A stretch of 8,674 bases of DNA from Desulfuromusa sp. (lineage in GTDB: Bacteria > Desulfobacterota > Desulfuromonadia > Desulfuromonadales > Geopsychrobacteraceae). Positions 1-6,215 of this stretch are shown here, piece by piece. Under the pieces are notes generated by a model. That model saw only the letters and a program-made list of their open reading frames with translations. It was not told the origin of the DNA and did not search any database. The first letter of the stretch is position 1. Each line of letters begins with the position of its first letter. The position numbers and the translations under genes are program-made. The stretch covers positions 1 to 8,674 of the forward strand of contig JAOZOH010000118.1 in assembly GCA_029933365.1 (NCBI GenBank), given 5' to 3'.

Positions 1-92
1 TGCTGGTTGATTCAGACCTACGCTTCAGACTCATCTTCGGATTGGAATAGACTTAATCCCCCGCTGATGCAAACGGACAACACAGGAGTCCC
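1..92 (+). other. Left edge: leader of HNH gene, possible end of an upstream gene
   Basis: No gene can be called here. Two plus-strand frames enter open from the window edge. Frame 3 closes at TAG 48-50 and its last residues (DLRFRLIFGLE) look protein-like. Frame 1 stays open to TGA 94-96, which would overlap the HNH start codon as ATGA (93-96), a common coupling arrangement. Only one, if either, can be the tail of a real upstream gene. I saw no convincing promoter. AGGAG at 84-88 serves as the HNH ribosome binding site, with a short 4-nt spacer. Confidence 0.25.
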
Positions 93-386
93 ATGAATCT
101 CGACATTGAAATTGACGACAGGGAAATCCGCCGAGAACGGGAAAAAGCGCGGCTATTACGTAAGCAGAACTGGTGGAAAAACCGGATTGCCAAAGGGGTT
201 TGTCACTATTGTGGCAAGTCGGTTCCCCCTAAGGATCTGACTCTTGATCACGTTGTTCCACTGGCTCGGGGAGGACACTCAACAAAAGGGAATTGTGTTC
301 CTGCCTGCAAGGATTGCAACAATCAAAAGAAAAATCTACTGCCACTGGAGTGGGAAGAATACCTGCAGCATTTACAAAAACAGTAA
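93..386 (+). CDS. Small HNH endonuclease family protein
   Basis: A 97-residue protein with a complete beta-beta-alpha-metal HNH core. The first 35 residues are charged and probably helical, rich in Arg, Lys and Glu. A zinc-knuckle pair follows: CHYCG (C37, C40) and ACKDC (C72, C75). Between them is the HNH signature LDHVVPLARGG, with D52 and H53 as metal/catalytic residues, then N67 and the NN pair at 76-77. Stand-alone proteins of this size and layout are common in bacteria. Family members are metal-dependent DNA nicking or cutting enzymes, but the biological role of this subtype is not established. It ends 4 bp before the convergent AmrS-like remnant, and no phage, toxin or restriction partner lies beside it. 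The start is supported by AGGAG 4 nt upstream. Family assignment is firm; substrate and role are unknown. Confidence 0.85.
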   Translation: MNLDIEIDDREIRREREKARLLRKQNWWKNRIAKGVCHYCGKSVPPKDLTLDHVVPLARGGHSTKGNCVPACKDCNNQKKNLLPLEWEEYLQHLQKQ

Positions 387-390
387 TTCC

Positions 391-684
391 CTATTGATCA
401 GACAGACCAACACCGGCGATCACTTCACCACAATAGGGACAAAAACCTCCCTCATCCACCCGGGTACTAACCCCAAAATGATTGCGGTGAATAAACCATT
501 GGCCACAAGCTGGACAGTTAGTATCCGCGTCCATGCCAAGATTGCCCGGATAAACATACTTAAGGCCAGCTTCACGCCCAACTTCTGCTGCCCTGTGTAA
601 AGTTTCCGGTGGGATCGGTGGTGTTTGATCCATTTTGTACTGTGGAAAAAAACAACAGACGTGCCAAACGAACCTGGTTGTCAT
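391..684 (-). pseudogene. amrS: C-terminal remnant of AmmeMemoRadiSam radical SAM enzyme (AmrS)
   Basis: The 97 codons match, from residue about 4 to the end, the C-terminal segment of AmrS. The cues are a WHV..FFPQYKM block (family PWHxxxFHPDYKM), PPIPPETLHRAAEVG, GLKYVYPGN, and two paired cysteines, CPACG (C57, C60) and CPYCG (C82, C85), followed by IAGV. Full-length AmrS is roughly 330-350 residues with a CxxxCxxC iron-sulfur motif in its N-terminal barrel. None of that is present: an in-frame TAG sits directly before the ATG, and I found no AmrS-like sequence in the three frames back to 800. The remnant therefore cannot do radical SAM chemistry. It could be decayed, or kept as a small zinc-binding protein, since the frame is still open and all four cysteines survive. 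The AmrS identity rests on recalled family motifs. Confidence 0.65.
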
Positions 685-761
685 CTAATTTCTAATAGAG
701 CAATGCTTCTTTCGTCAAAGACCTCTATTTTGATTATCAGTCTTCCGCCGTACTTTATCAT
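681..761 (-). CDS. Possible 26-residue leader ORF coupled to the AmrS remnant
   Basis: An ATG at 761 opens a 26-codon frame ending in TGA (683-681), which overlaps the ATG of the AmrS remnant as ATGA. A purine-rich stretch (GGAGAGGGGA) lies just before the start and could act as a ribosome binding site, although it is also one arm of the hairpin at 764-784. The peptide starts MIKYGGRLIIKI and has no family I recognise. It may be chance, since 26 open codons are weak evidence. It is listed because the frame, start signal and coupling coincide. Confidence 0.15.
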   Translation of the reverse strand: MIKYGGRLIIKIEVFDERSIALLEIR

Positions 762-763
762 TC

Positions 764-784
764 CCCTCTCCCTTAGGGAGGAGG
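764..784 (-). terminator. Hairpin after the pdh-acp operon
   Basis: An imperfect palindrome of C-rich then G-rich sequence centred on TTA at 773-775. The stem is CTCCC/GGGAG extended outward by a G-T wobble, one mismatch and two more G-C pairs. It lies 14 bases past the ACP stop codon, where an operon end is expected. No T-run follows on the minus strand, so it is a weak candidate for an intrinsic terminator. It may instead be an RNA-stabilising stem or a decayed palindromic repeat. Confidence 0.35.
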
Positions 785-798
785 ATTAAATTGAAAAT

Positions 799-1044
799 TC
801 ATTCAATGCGCTCCGAAAGATAGCTGATCAAATCATTCATACTGACCAGTTTCTCATAATCACTCTCCGGAATTTCAACTCCAAGTTTGTCATCAAGACC
901 GATCAGAAAGTTCAGAAAGTCGAATGAATCGATATCCAGTTCTTCACGAATATTTTCTGTCGGGGAAAATTCCTCAAAATCGGCCTCTGGAGCAATCTGT
1001 GTCAGACCGTTGATAATAGTTGCTCTGATCTCCGCTTCGGTCAT
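799..1044 (-). CDS. Discrete acyl carrier protein encoded at the end of the PDH operon
   Basis: An 81-residue acidic four-helix ACP. The phosphopantetheine attachment site is DIDSFD, with Ser40 replacing the usual DSLD context by DSFD. It is followed by a helix II/III pattern (FLIGLDDKLGVEIPESDYEKL) much like E. coli ACP. The holo form would carry an acyl group as a thioester on the phosphopantetheine arm. Its ATG overlaps the E2 stop as ATGA, and a GGAG lies 11 nt upstream, so translation is coupled to E2. It sits among no fatty acid synthase genes, so it is probably not the housekeeping AcpP. It may carry octanoate for lipoylating E2, or accept acyl groups made by the complex. The family is certain; the role is inferred from position only. 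Confidence 0.9.
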   Translation of the reverse strand: MTEAEIRATIINGLTQIAPEADFEEFSPTENIREELDIDSFDFLNFLIGLDDKLGVEIPESDYEKLVSMNDLISYLSERIE

Positions 1045-2162
1045 AAGTTTTCAGGCTCCTGTAAATAACGGTTGAGCGCATCCAGAAATTGCCCACCCTG
1101 ATGACCGTCACCGGCACGATGATCAGCCGCCAGAGTCGCAGTTAACACGGGACGGACACTCAATCCGCCCTGTTCGGCCCAAGGTTTTTCATCAATTCTG
1201 CCGAGACCGACCAGCGCCACCTGAGGCGGATAGATAACCCCATAAACCGTCTCCACTCCAAGATCACCAAGACCGGTCACTGTAATCCCTGCATCGGTCA
1301 TTTCTGAACCACGCAGTTTTCCTGAGCGTGCCCGAGTGATCAGATCACTCACGGCTGCCATCAATTGATCAAGATTCAACTGATCAACATTATGCAGTGC
1401 TGGAGTGATCAGACCACCACCACGCAAAGTAATGGCAAAACCGATATGAACCGCTTGTTTCAACTGTAACTCTCCATCAACCCAATGGGCATTCAGCTCC
1501 GGGACTTTTCCCAATGCCAGAGCAACAGCTTTCAGCGGCAATACGACCGGAAGCAATCGTTCACGGATCGAACGTTGCCGGTTCTCTTTTTCCAGCCAGC
1601 CGAGGGCATGACTCATATCGATATCGGTCGCCAGATAGTAATGGGGAATTTCCCGGTTGGAGAGACTCATTGCTGCAGCAATTGCCTGACGCATTCCAGC
1701 TTTGAAATCAGTTGATTTCTTCGGCGCTGCGGCTACTGGAGTCGCCATTTCTTTGACTGTTCCGCCAATGATATGTTCGATATCAGCCAAACAAATAGCC
1801 CCTTGTGAGCCGGTTCCCTTTATTCTACCGAGATCGATATCATTCTCAGCCGCCAGTCTGCGAGCTGCAGGGGATGCCAACACCCGTTCATCAGTCCCGA
1901 CCGAAGAAGAAACAGCTGCGACACCTTCCTCGGCAATCGTTGCCAAGACAGTGCCGACCGCAATCTCTTCCGGACCAGGTTGAACCAGGAGCTGATCCAC
2001 CACACCATCGCTGTATACTTCAACTTCAAACACCCCTTTTGCCGTTTCCACCTCGGCAATACTGTCACCATGCTTGACTCGATCCCCCACACCAACCAGC
2101 CAGTCAACCAGAATCCCGGTGGTCATATCAGCCCCTAAACTCGGCATGATGAAATCAGCCAT
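1041..2162 (-). CDS. pdhC: Pyruvate dehydrogenase E2, dihydrolipoamide acetyltransferase
   Basis: A 373-residue E2 that moves the acetyl group from E1 to CoA by its swinging lipoyl arm. It has one lipoyl domain (about 1-78) with the modified Lys42 in ETAKG rather than the usual ETDKA. A peripheral subunit-binding domain follows (about 94-132, [20 protein letters not shown]), then a short Ala/Pro linker and the acyltransferase domain (about 153-370). The catalytic His348 and Asp352 are in DHRAGDG, against a usual DHRVxDG. The oxyanion-stabilising Ser of the TxSxLG motif is Thr296. The start at 2162 is chosen because AAGGAG lies 8 nt upstream and the protein begins exactly at the lipoyl domain. 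A longer in-frame start at 2360 would add 66 residues read through E1 beta. It overlaps E1 beta by 8 bases and the ACP by 4. One lipoyl domain makes it compact for an E2. Confidence 0.92.
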   Translation of the reverse strand: MADFIMPSLGADMTTGILVDWLVGVGDRVKHGDSIAEVETAKGVFEVEVYSDGVVDQLLVQPGPEEIAVGTVLATIAEEGVAAVSSSVGTDERVLASPAARRLAAENDIDLGRIKGTGSQGAICLADIEHIIGGTVKEMATPVAAAPKKSTDFKAGMRQAIAAAMSLSNREIPHYYLATDIDMSHALGWLEKENRQRSIRERLLPVVLPLKAVALALGKVPELNAHWVDGELQLKQAVHIGFAITLRGGGLITPALHNVDQLNLDQLMAAVSDLITRARSGKLRGSEMTDAGITVTGLGDLGVETVYGVIYPPQVALVGLGRIDEKPWAEQGGLSVRPVLTATLAADHRAGDGHQGGQFLDALNRYLQEPENL

Positions 2163-3147
2163 GTACCATTCTCCTTGCAGTTTCGACAATTGTTGCCACC
2201 TGTGGCAGAGCAGCCTCCTCCATATGTTTAGCGTAAGGCATCGGCACTTCGGCGCTGCAAATTCGTTCAACAGGAGCATCAAGCTGATAGAAAGCCTGTT
2301 CCATAATCCTTGCGCTAATTTCCGCTGAGAGGCTGCCACTGCGCCACCCCTCATCAACAATCAGCGCCCGATGGGTTTTTGCTACCGACGTGAGAAAACT
2401 CTTTTCATCGAGGGGGCGCAAAGTTCGCAGGTCAATGACATCAGCTTCGATCCCCTCCTCTGCCAGAATTGCCGCAGCATCAAGACACTTATACAAACAG
2501 CTACCGTAGCTGATCAGGCTGATATCCTTCCCCTCACGGTGTAATTTCGCTTTTTCTATTTCCACGGCACCAGCATCAACAGCCAGTTCTCCTTCCATCG
2601 GATAGAACACTGCAGGTTCAAAAATCAGCACCGGATCGGGATCGAGCAGGGCACCCCAAAGCATCCCCCGTGCATCTTCAAGAGTTGCCGGGCAGAGAAC
2701 CTTGATTCCAGGGATGTGGGCGTACCAACCTTCCAGACTGTGGGAGTGTTGAGCCGCCAACTGTTTACCACCACCGGTCGCCATACGGATCACCAGCGGC
2801 ACATTAAACTGCCCCCCCGACATGTGCAGATAAGTGGCTGCGTTATTCATAATCTGATCGAGAGCCAACAAACTGAAATTGACCGTCATGATTTCCACTA
2901 TTGGCCGCATACCGCCAAGAGCAGCACCAATGCCCGCACCGGTAAAGGTTGATTCTGAGAGGGGGGTATCGCGAATCCGCTCTGGACCAAACTCTTCGAG
3001 CAACCCCTTGCTCGCTGCAAAGCAACCCCCATAGCGACCGACATCTTCCCCCATCAGAAAAACTCGTTCATCTTTCTGCAATGCCTCACGCAGCCCTTCT
3101 CGCACTGCATCCCGATAGGTCATTTTGTGCAGTTCCTGCTGTCCCAT
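2155..3147 (-). CDS. pdhB: Pyruvate dehydrogenase E1 component, beta subunit
   Basis: A 330-residue transketolase-like subunit that pairs with E1 alpha to form the thiamine diphosphate site and the E2 docking surface. It shows GEDVG (33-37), the [10 protein letters not shown] segment with the cofactor-activating Glu65, [25 protein letters not shown] (85-112), and the [18 protein letters not shown] block (133-150). The [13 protein letters not shown] and WYAHxPG wording is closer to mitochondrial PDH E1 beta than to acetoin dehydrogenase AcoB, which usually has ELMFIDF and a THIPG block. The C-terminal half has the transketolase C domain ([24 protein letters not shown]). Length is normal. The ATG overlaps the E1 alpha stop as TGATG, with a G-rich stretch upstream. 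The context E1a-E1b-E2 confirms it. Confidence 0.93.
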   Translation of the reverse strand: MGQQELHKMTYRDAVREGLREALQKDERVFLMGEDVGRYGGCFAASKGLLEEFGPERIRDTPLSESTFTGAGIGAALGGMRPIVEIMTVNFSLLALDQIMNNAATYLHMSGGQFNVPLVIRMATGGGKQLAAQHSHSLEGWYAHIPGIKVLCPATLEDARGMLWGALLDPDPVLIFEPAVFYPMEGELAVDAGAVEIEKAKLHREGKDISLISYGSCLYKCLDAAAILAEEGIEADVIDLRTLRPLDEKSFLTSVAKTHRALIVDEGWRSGSLSAEISARIMEQAFYQLDAPVERICSAEVPMPYAKHMEEAALPQVATIVETARRMVHG

Positions 3148-4151
3148 CAGTTCACCCCCAAATCAGAGTAGACAAACCGAGTGAGCTCTTCAACTGCTTC
3201 CCACTCGCTCTGTTCCGCAAAGTCAACGGCTTCAGCAATTTCTGTTGCAATTTCTTCCTCCAGTTTTTCAAGTATCGAGTCATCAAGCCATCCGTGCTCC
3301 TTAAGACGGCTGATGAGAGATAAAATTGGGCAGCGTTGCTTCCATCCTTCAACTTCCTGCTTGGAACGGTAGAGCTCCGGATCAAACATCGAGTGCGGTC
3401 GGAACCTATAAGTTCGGCATTCCAGGAAAAAAGGTCCACCGGTGTCTCTGACAACATCGCTGGCCTTCTGAGCCGTCTCTGCCATAGCAATAACATCCAT
3501 CCCGTCAACTGTTGCCGTTGGCACACCATAGGCAGCCGCTTTGCTTGACAGATCGATGACTGATTCGGAAAGTTGCAACGCCGTCCCCATAGCATAAAGA
3601 TTGTTTTCACAGACAAACAGAACCGGTAATTGCCAGAGAGCGGACAGATTCATCGCCTCATGAAATTCCCCTTCGGCCATTGCTCCTTCACCAAAACAGC
3701 AACAGGTGACTCGGTTTTTGTGCTGCAATCGATCAGCCAGAGCCAGACCTACAGCAATCGGCAAACCACCTCCAACGATGGCATTGCCACCGTAGAGGCG
3801 TCGCTCGGCATCGAACAGATGCATGGAACCACCGCGTCCCCGGCAGCAACCGTCAACCTTGCCATACATTTCGGCCATGCTAGCTCCCATGCTCATCCCC
3901 CGGACCATGGCGTGCCCGTGTTCACGATAGGTGGCAACCACAGCATCGTCGGCCTTGAGAGCTTCAGCCATACCGACCGCCACCGCCTCTTCGCCGATAT
4001 AAAGATGGAGAAATCCACGGATTTTCATGGCACTGTAAAGTTCAGCAGCTTTTTCCTCAAAACGCCGGATGCGCAACATCTGGTTTAAGAAATGGAGGCT
4101 CTGTTCGCGATCAACCAACGGCTGATCTGTCTTGATATCTGTATTCGTCAT
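3147..4151 (-). CDS. pdhA: Pyruvate dehydrogenase E1 component, alpha subunit
   Basis: A 334-residue thiamine diphosphate-binding subunit of the branched two-gene E1. It decarboxylates pyruvate and reductively acetylates the E2 lipoyl arm. The cofactor/Mg motif runs from GEG (154-156) to NN (183-184), the expected GDG-N spacing with Glu for Asp. GKGGSMHxF-type sequence is at 106-113, [10 protein letters not shown] at 120-129, and the conserved loop [12 protein letters not shown] is at 251-262. The opening region ([30 protein letters not shown]) is typical of PDH E1 alpha. The start is backed by AGGAG with an 8-nt spacer. It is the first gene of the pdh block, 122 bp after acsA, with a palindromic repeat between them. 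Pyruvate is the likeliest substrate; acetoin or branched-chain 2-oxoacids are less likely. Confidence 0.92.
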   Translation of the reverse strand: MTNTDIKTDQPLVDREQSLHFLNQMLRIRRFEEKAAELYSAMKIRGFLHLYIGEEAVAVGMAEALKADDAVVATYREHGHAMVRGMSMGASMAEMYGKVDGCCRGRGGSMHLFDAERRLYGGNAIVGGGLPIAVGLALADRLQHKNRVTCCCFGEGAMAEGEFHEAMNLSALWQLPVLFVCENNLYAMGTALQLSESVIDLSSKAAAYGVPTATVDGMDVIAMAETAQKASDVVRDTGGPFFLECRTYRFRPHSMFDPELYRSKQEVEGWKQRCPILSLISRLKEHGWLDDSILEKLEEEIATEIAEAVDFAEQSEWEAVEELTRFVYSDLGVN

Positions 4152-4187
4152 CAGCTTTTCTCCTGATTTCAGATGTCACTTTCGAAC

Positions 4188-4265
4188 AAATCCCCTCTCA
4201 CTCCCCTTTGTCAAAGGGGAGTGCTCTATCTTCCCCCTTTAGCAAAGGGGGATTGAGGGGGATTT
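4188..4265. repeat. 78-bp double-hairpin palindromic repeat between acsA and pdhA
   Basis: Two hairpins lie side by side. The first (4199-4223) has a perfect 11-bp stem with a GTC loop. The second (4232-4252) has a 9-bp stem with an AGC loop. The outer ends form a larger inverted repeat of 23 bp with about 17 matches, beginning AAATCCCC on the left and ending GGGGATTT on the right. CCCCTTT/AAAGGGG elements of this kind are scattered in many Deltaproteobacteria and other genomes and behave like REP or MITE sequences. It fills most of the acsA-pdhA gap. In RNA it could end or stabilise the acsA transcript, though no T-run follows either stem on the minus strand. Confidence 0.8.
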
Positions 4266-4273
4266 TCTTGTCA

Positions 4274-6028
4274 TCATTCTTCCAACGTAGAGGTATCCCC
4301 TTCGGGCAATCCCAACTCCCGGGCTTTGAGCAAGCGCCGCATAATTTTACCGCTGCGGGTTTTAGGCAGATTATCGGTAAATTCGATCTCCTTGGGGGCG
4401 ACGGCCGACCCCAGTTTCTTCCGGGCGAACCCAAGCAGTTCCAGTCTTAGCTCATCACTCGGTTCAAATCCAGATTTCAGAGCAACGAATGCTTTCACCA
4501 GTTCACCGATCATCGGTTCAGGCTTACCGATCACCCCAACTTCGGCAACTGCGGGATGCTCCATCAGGGCACTTTCAACTTCAAACGGACCCACCATATG
4601 CCCGGAAGTCTTGATGATGTCATCGGCTCGTCCGATAAACCAGAAATAGCCATCAACATCCCGCTGAGCCAAATCTCCAGTGATATACCAATCATCAACA
4701 AAACAGTTCTGATAGCGCTCCTCATCATGCAGATAGCCGCGAAACATCGATGGCCAACCGACCCGAAGTGCCAGATCACCTTCGCAATCAGTCTGTTCTT
4801 CCAGTTCGACCTTCCCTCTCCCCAGCCGATGGACAATCGCCGCTTCGATCCCTGGGAGTGGCCGCCCCATGGAACCGGGTCGAATCTCCATAGATGCATA
4901 GTTAGCAATCATGATGCCGCCAGTTTCGGTCTGCCACCAGTTATCATGGATTGGGAGTCCAAGAGCCTCCTCACCCCAGACAACTGCTTCAGGATTGAGT
5001 GGCTCACCAACGCTATGAACCAGCCGCAATTGGCTCAAATCATATTTTTCGCGTGGTTTCAGCCCACTGCGCATCAACATACGAATCGCCGTCGGAGCGG
5101 TATACCAGACGTTGATCTGTTGCTCTTCCAAAGTCCGACACCAGCGTTCCGCTTCAAAATCGGCCTCATCGACCAGATTGGTCACTCCATGGGTCAAAGG
5201 AGCAATAATCCCATAGGAGGTTCCAGTCACCCAGCCGCAGTCAGCCGTACACCAGAAGTTATCTCCGGGGTGCAGATCAAGAACATATTTTCCAGTCATG
5301 TAATGTGTCAGTACAGCATTGTGAACATGGACCGCCCCTTTCGGCTTGCCGGTGGTGCCACTGGTAAAATGGAGCAGTGCCATATCTTCAGGATCAGTTG
5401 GCGGGATGATAAAATCAGGGGCAGCCGCATTGAGAAGCCGGGGGAGAGAAAGGACAGTTGCATCCTGATCCTCATCAATATCAGCCAGCAGAACATATTG
5501 GAGGTTAGGCAACAAGGGATGGAGCGCTGCAACTTTCTTATGATAGAGGCGCTCGGTCGTAACCAATACTTTGGCATCACCCCGTTCAAGCCGTTGGGCA
5601 ATCGGTTCCGGGCCAAAAGCTGAAAACAGAGGGCAAAAAACACTGGTATTTTTCAGCGTACCAAGTATGGCAAAATAAAGTGCCGGGATTCTGCCCGACA
5701 GACTGAAAACCCGCTCCCCCTTTCCCACATCAAGTGAGCGCAAAACGTTGGCAAAACGGTTACTCTGGGCTTTGAGATCTGCATAAGTAAAATCTTTAAC
5801 CTGTCCATTTTTACCCAACCAACGGAGAGCAACACAGGAAGAAGATTCCCCGGCAGCATGTCGATCAACCGCTTCATGGGCAATGTTCAACCCTCCACCA
5901 TCGGGAAGACCATCAAGCTCATCTCGCACCGTATCCCAAGAAAAATCGGCACAAGTCTGTTGGTAATCAATAAGGTTTGGTTGAATGCGCCAAGAGGAGG
6001 GAAACTTTTTAATCGGCGGCCAGTCCAT
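4274..6028 (-). CDS. acsA: Acetyl-CoA synthetase (AcsA type, AMP-forming)
   Basis: A 584-residue ANL-superfamily enzyme that activates acetate to acetyl-AMP and then acetyl-CoA. The P-loop-like motif [11 protein letters not shown] is at 221-231, VTGTSYG at 267-273, VGEPLNPE at 340-347, WWQTETGG at 364-371, YITGDLA at 448-454, [11 protein letters not shown] at 466-476, and the C-terminal catalytic lysine is K561 in [11 protein letters not shown]. The Trp before QTETG is the residue that limits the acyl pocket to acetate or propionate in Salmonella Acs. The conserved GKIMRR lysine is the site acetylated by AcuA/Pat-type regulators in homologues. Overall wording and the ending ([11 protein letters not shown]) resemble Bacillus AcsA, which is about 12 residues shorter. 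GGAGG lies 7 nt before the ATG. It is separated from the ADH by 187 bp with its own promoter candidate, and precedes pdhA. Confidence 0.93.
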   Translation of the reverse strand: MDWPPIKKFPSSWRIQPNLIDYQQTCADFSWDTVRDELDGLPDGGGLNIAHEAVDRHAAGESSSCVALRWLGKNGQVKDFTYADLKAQSNRFANVLRSLDVGKGERVFSLSGRIPALYFAILGTLKNTSVFCPLFSAFGPEPIAQRLERGDAKVLVTTERLYHKKVAALHPLLPNLQYVLLADIDEDQDATVLSLPRLLNAAAPDFIIPPTDPEDMALLHFTSGTTGKPKGAVHVHNAVLTHYMTGKYVLDLHPGDNFWCTADCGWVTGTSYGIIAPLTHGVTNLVDEADFEAERWCRTLEEQQINVWYTAPTAIRMLMRSGLKPREKYDLSQLRLVHSVGEPLNPEAVVWGEEALGLPIHDNWWQTETGGIMIANYASMEIRPGSMGRPLPGIEAAIVHRLGRGKVELEEQTDCEGDLALRVGWPSMFRGYLHDEERYQNCFVDDWYITGDLAQRDVDGYFWFIGRADDIIKTSGHMVGPFEVESALMEHPAVAEVGVIGKPEPMIGELVKAFVALKSGFEPSDELRLELLGFARKKLGSAVAPKEIEFTDNLPKTRSGKIMRRLLKARELGLPEGDTSTLEE

Positions 6029-6033
6029 ACTAG

Positions 6034-6067
6034 AACCTCCATACTCGACCGGAACATGCCGGAGGTT
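6034..6067 (-). promoter_or_regulatory. acsA ribosome binding site with a complementary upstream segment
   Basis: On the minus strand the acsA Shine-Dalgarno segment GGAGGTT (6040-6034) is perfectly complementary over 7 bases to AACCTCC (6067-6061), with a 20-nt loop that could add a G-U pair. Pairing would hide the ribosome binding site. A competing hairpin, CCGGA (6076-6072) with TCCGG (6063-6059), shares bases with the sequestering strand, so the two cannot form together. This is the layout of a translational switch, but the evidence is base complementarity only. Confidence 0.35.
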
Positions 6068-6086
6068 TTAATCCGGAAAAGGCCGG
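6049..6086. repeat. Four CCGG boxes in symmetric 6-10-6 spacing
   Basis: CCGG occurs at 6049-6052, 6059-6062, 6073-6076 and 6083-6086, with spacers of 6, 10 and 6 bases, so the array is symmetric around 6067/6068. CCGG is self-complementary, so neighbouring boxes can pair as short stems in RNA, or a dimeric protein could read the array as DNA half-sites. It lies in the predicted acsA leader. Confidence 0.4.
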
Positions 6087-6123
6087 GGTTCAGGATAAAA
6101 AGTTTTGAAAATCTATAGATAGA

Positions 6124-6151
6124 AGTATAGCAATGATAACGTTGATAGCAA
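6124..6151 (-). promoter_or_regulatory. acsA: Candidate sigma70-type promoter for acsA
   Basis: Read on the minus strand, a -35 box TTGCTA (6151-6146, 4 of 6 consensus bases) and a -10 box TATACT (6129-6124, 5 of 6) are separated by 16 bases. Transcription would start near 6117, giving a leader of about 90 nt that holds the CCGG boxes and the possible Shine-Dalgarno sequestering stem. The adjacent sequence is A/T-rich. This would let acsA be expressed apart from the upstream ADH gene. Confidence 0.45.
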
Positions 6152-6215
6152 GCGACTGAAATTTACGTCGAGCTGAAAAGCAAGCTAAACTTTACTATCC
6201 CATCCAGTCTTTGTT

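Noticed and set aside
2163..2360. 66-residue N-terminal extension of E2 in the same frame
   Set aside because: It lies wholly inside E1 beta, has no lipoyl-domain or targeting features, and a good ribosome binding site plus the exact lipoyl-domain start favour 2162.
3630..4088. 152-codon plus-strand open frame opposite pdhA
   Set aside because: It is the shadow of a well-supported gene and shows no family motif or start signal.
1041..4151. Acetoin dehydrogenase (AcoABC) identity for the E1-E2 genes
   Set aside because: The E1 beta blocks ([20 protein letters not shown]) and the E1 alpha loop resemble PDH more than AcoA/AcoB, and no acoin-specific genes are nearby. It is not fully excluded.
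4188..4265. CRISPR-like or IS terminal repeat reading of the C/G-rich palindromes
   Set aside because: There are only two hairpins, with no regular spacers and no transposase. A REP/MITE-type element fits better.
4556..5623. 355-codon plus-strand open frame opposite acsA
   Set aside because: It is antisense to the clearly coding acsA and has no recognisable family. Long antisense frames are expected opposite a gene with this codon use.
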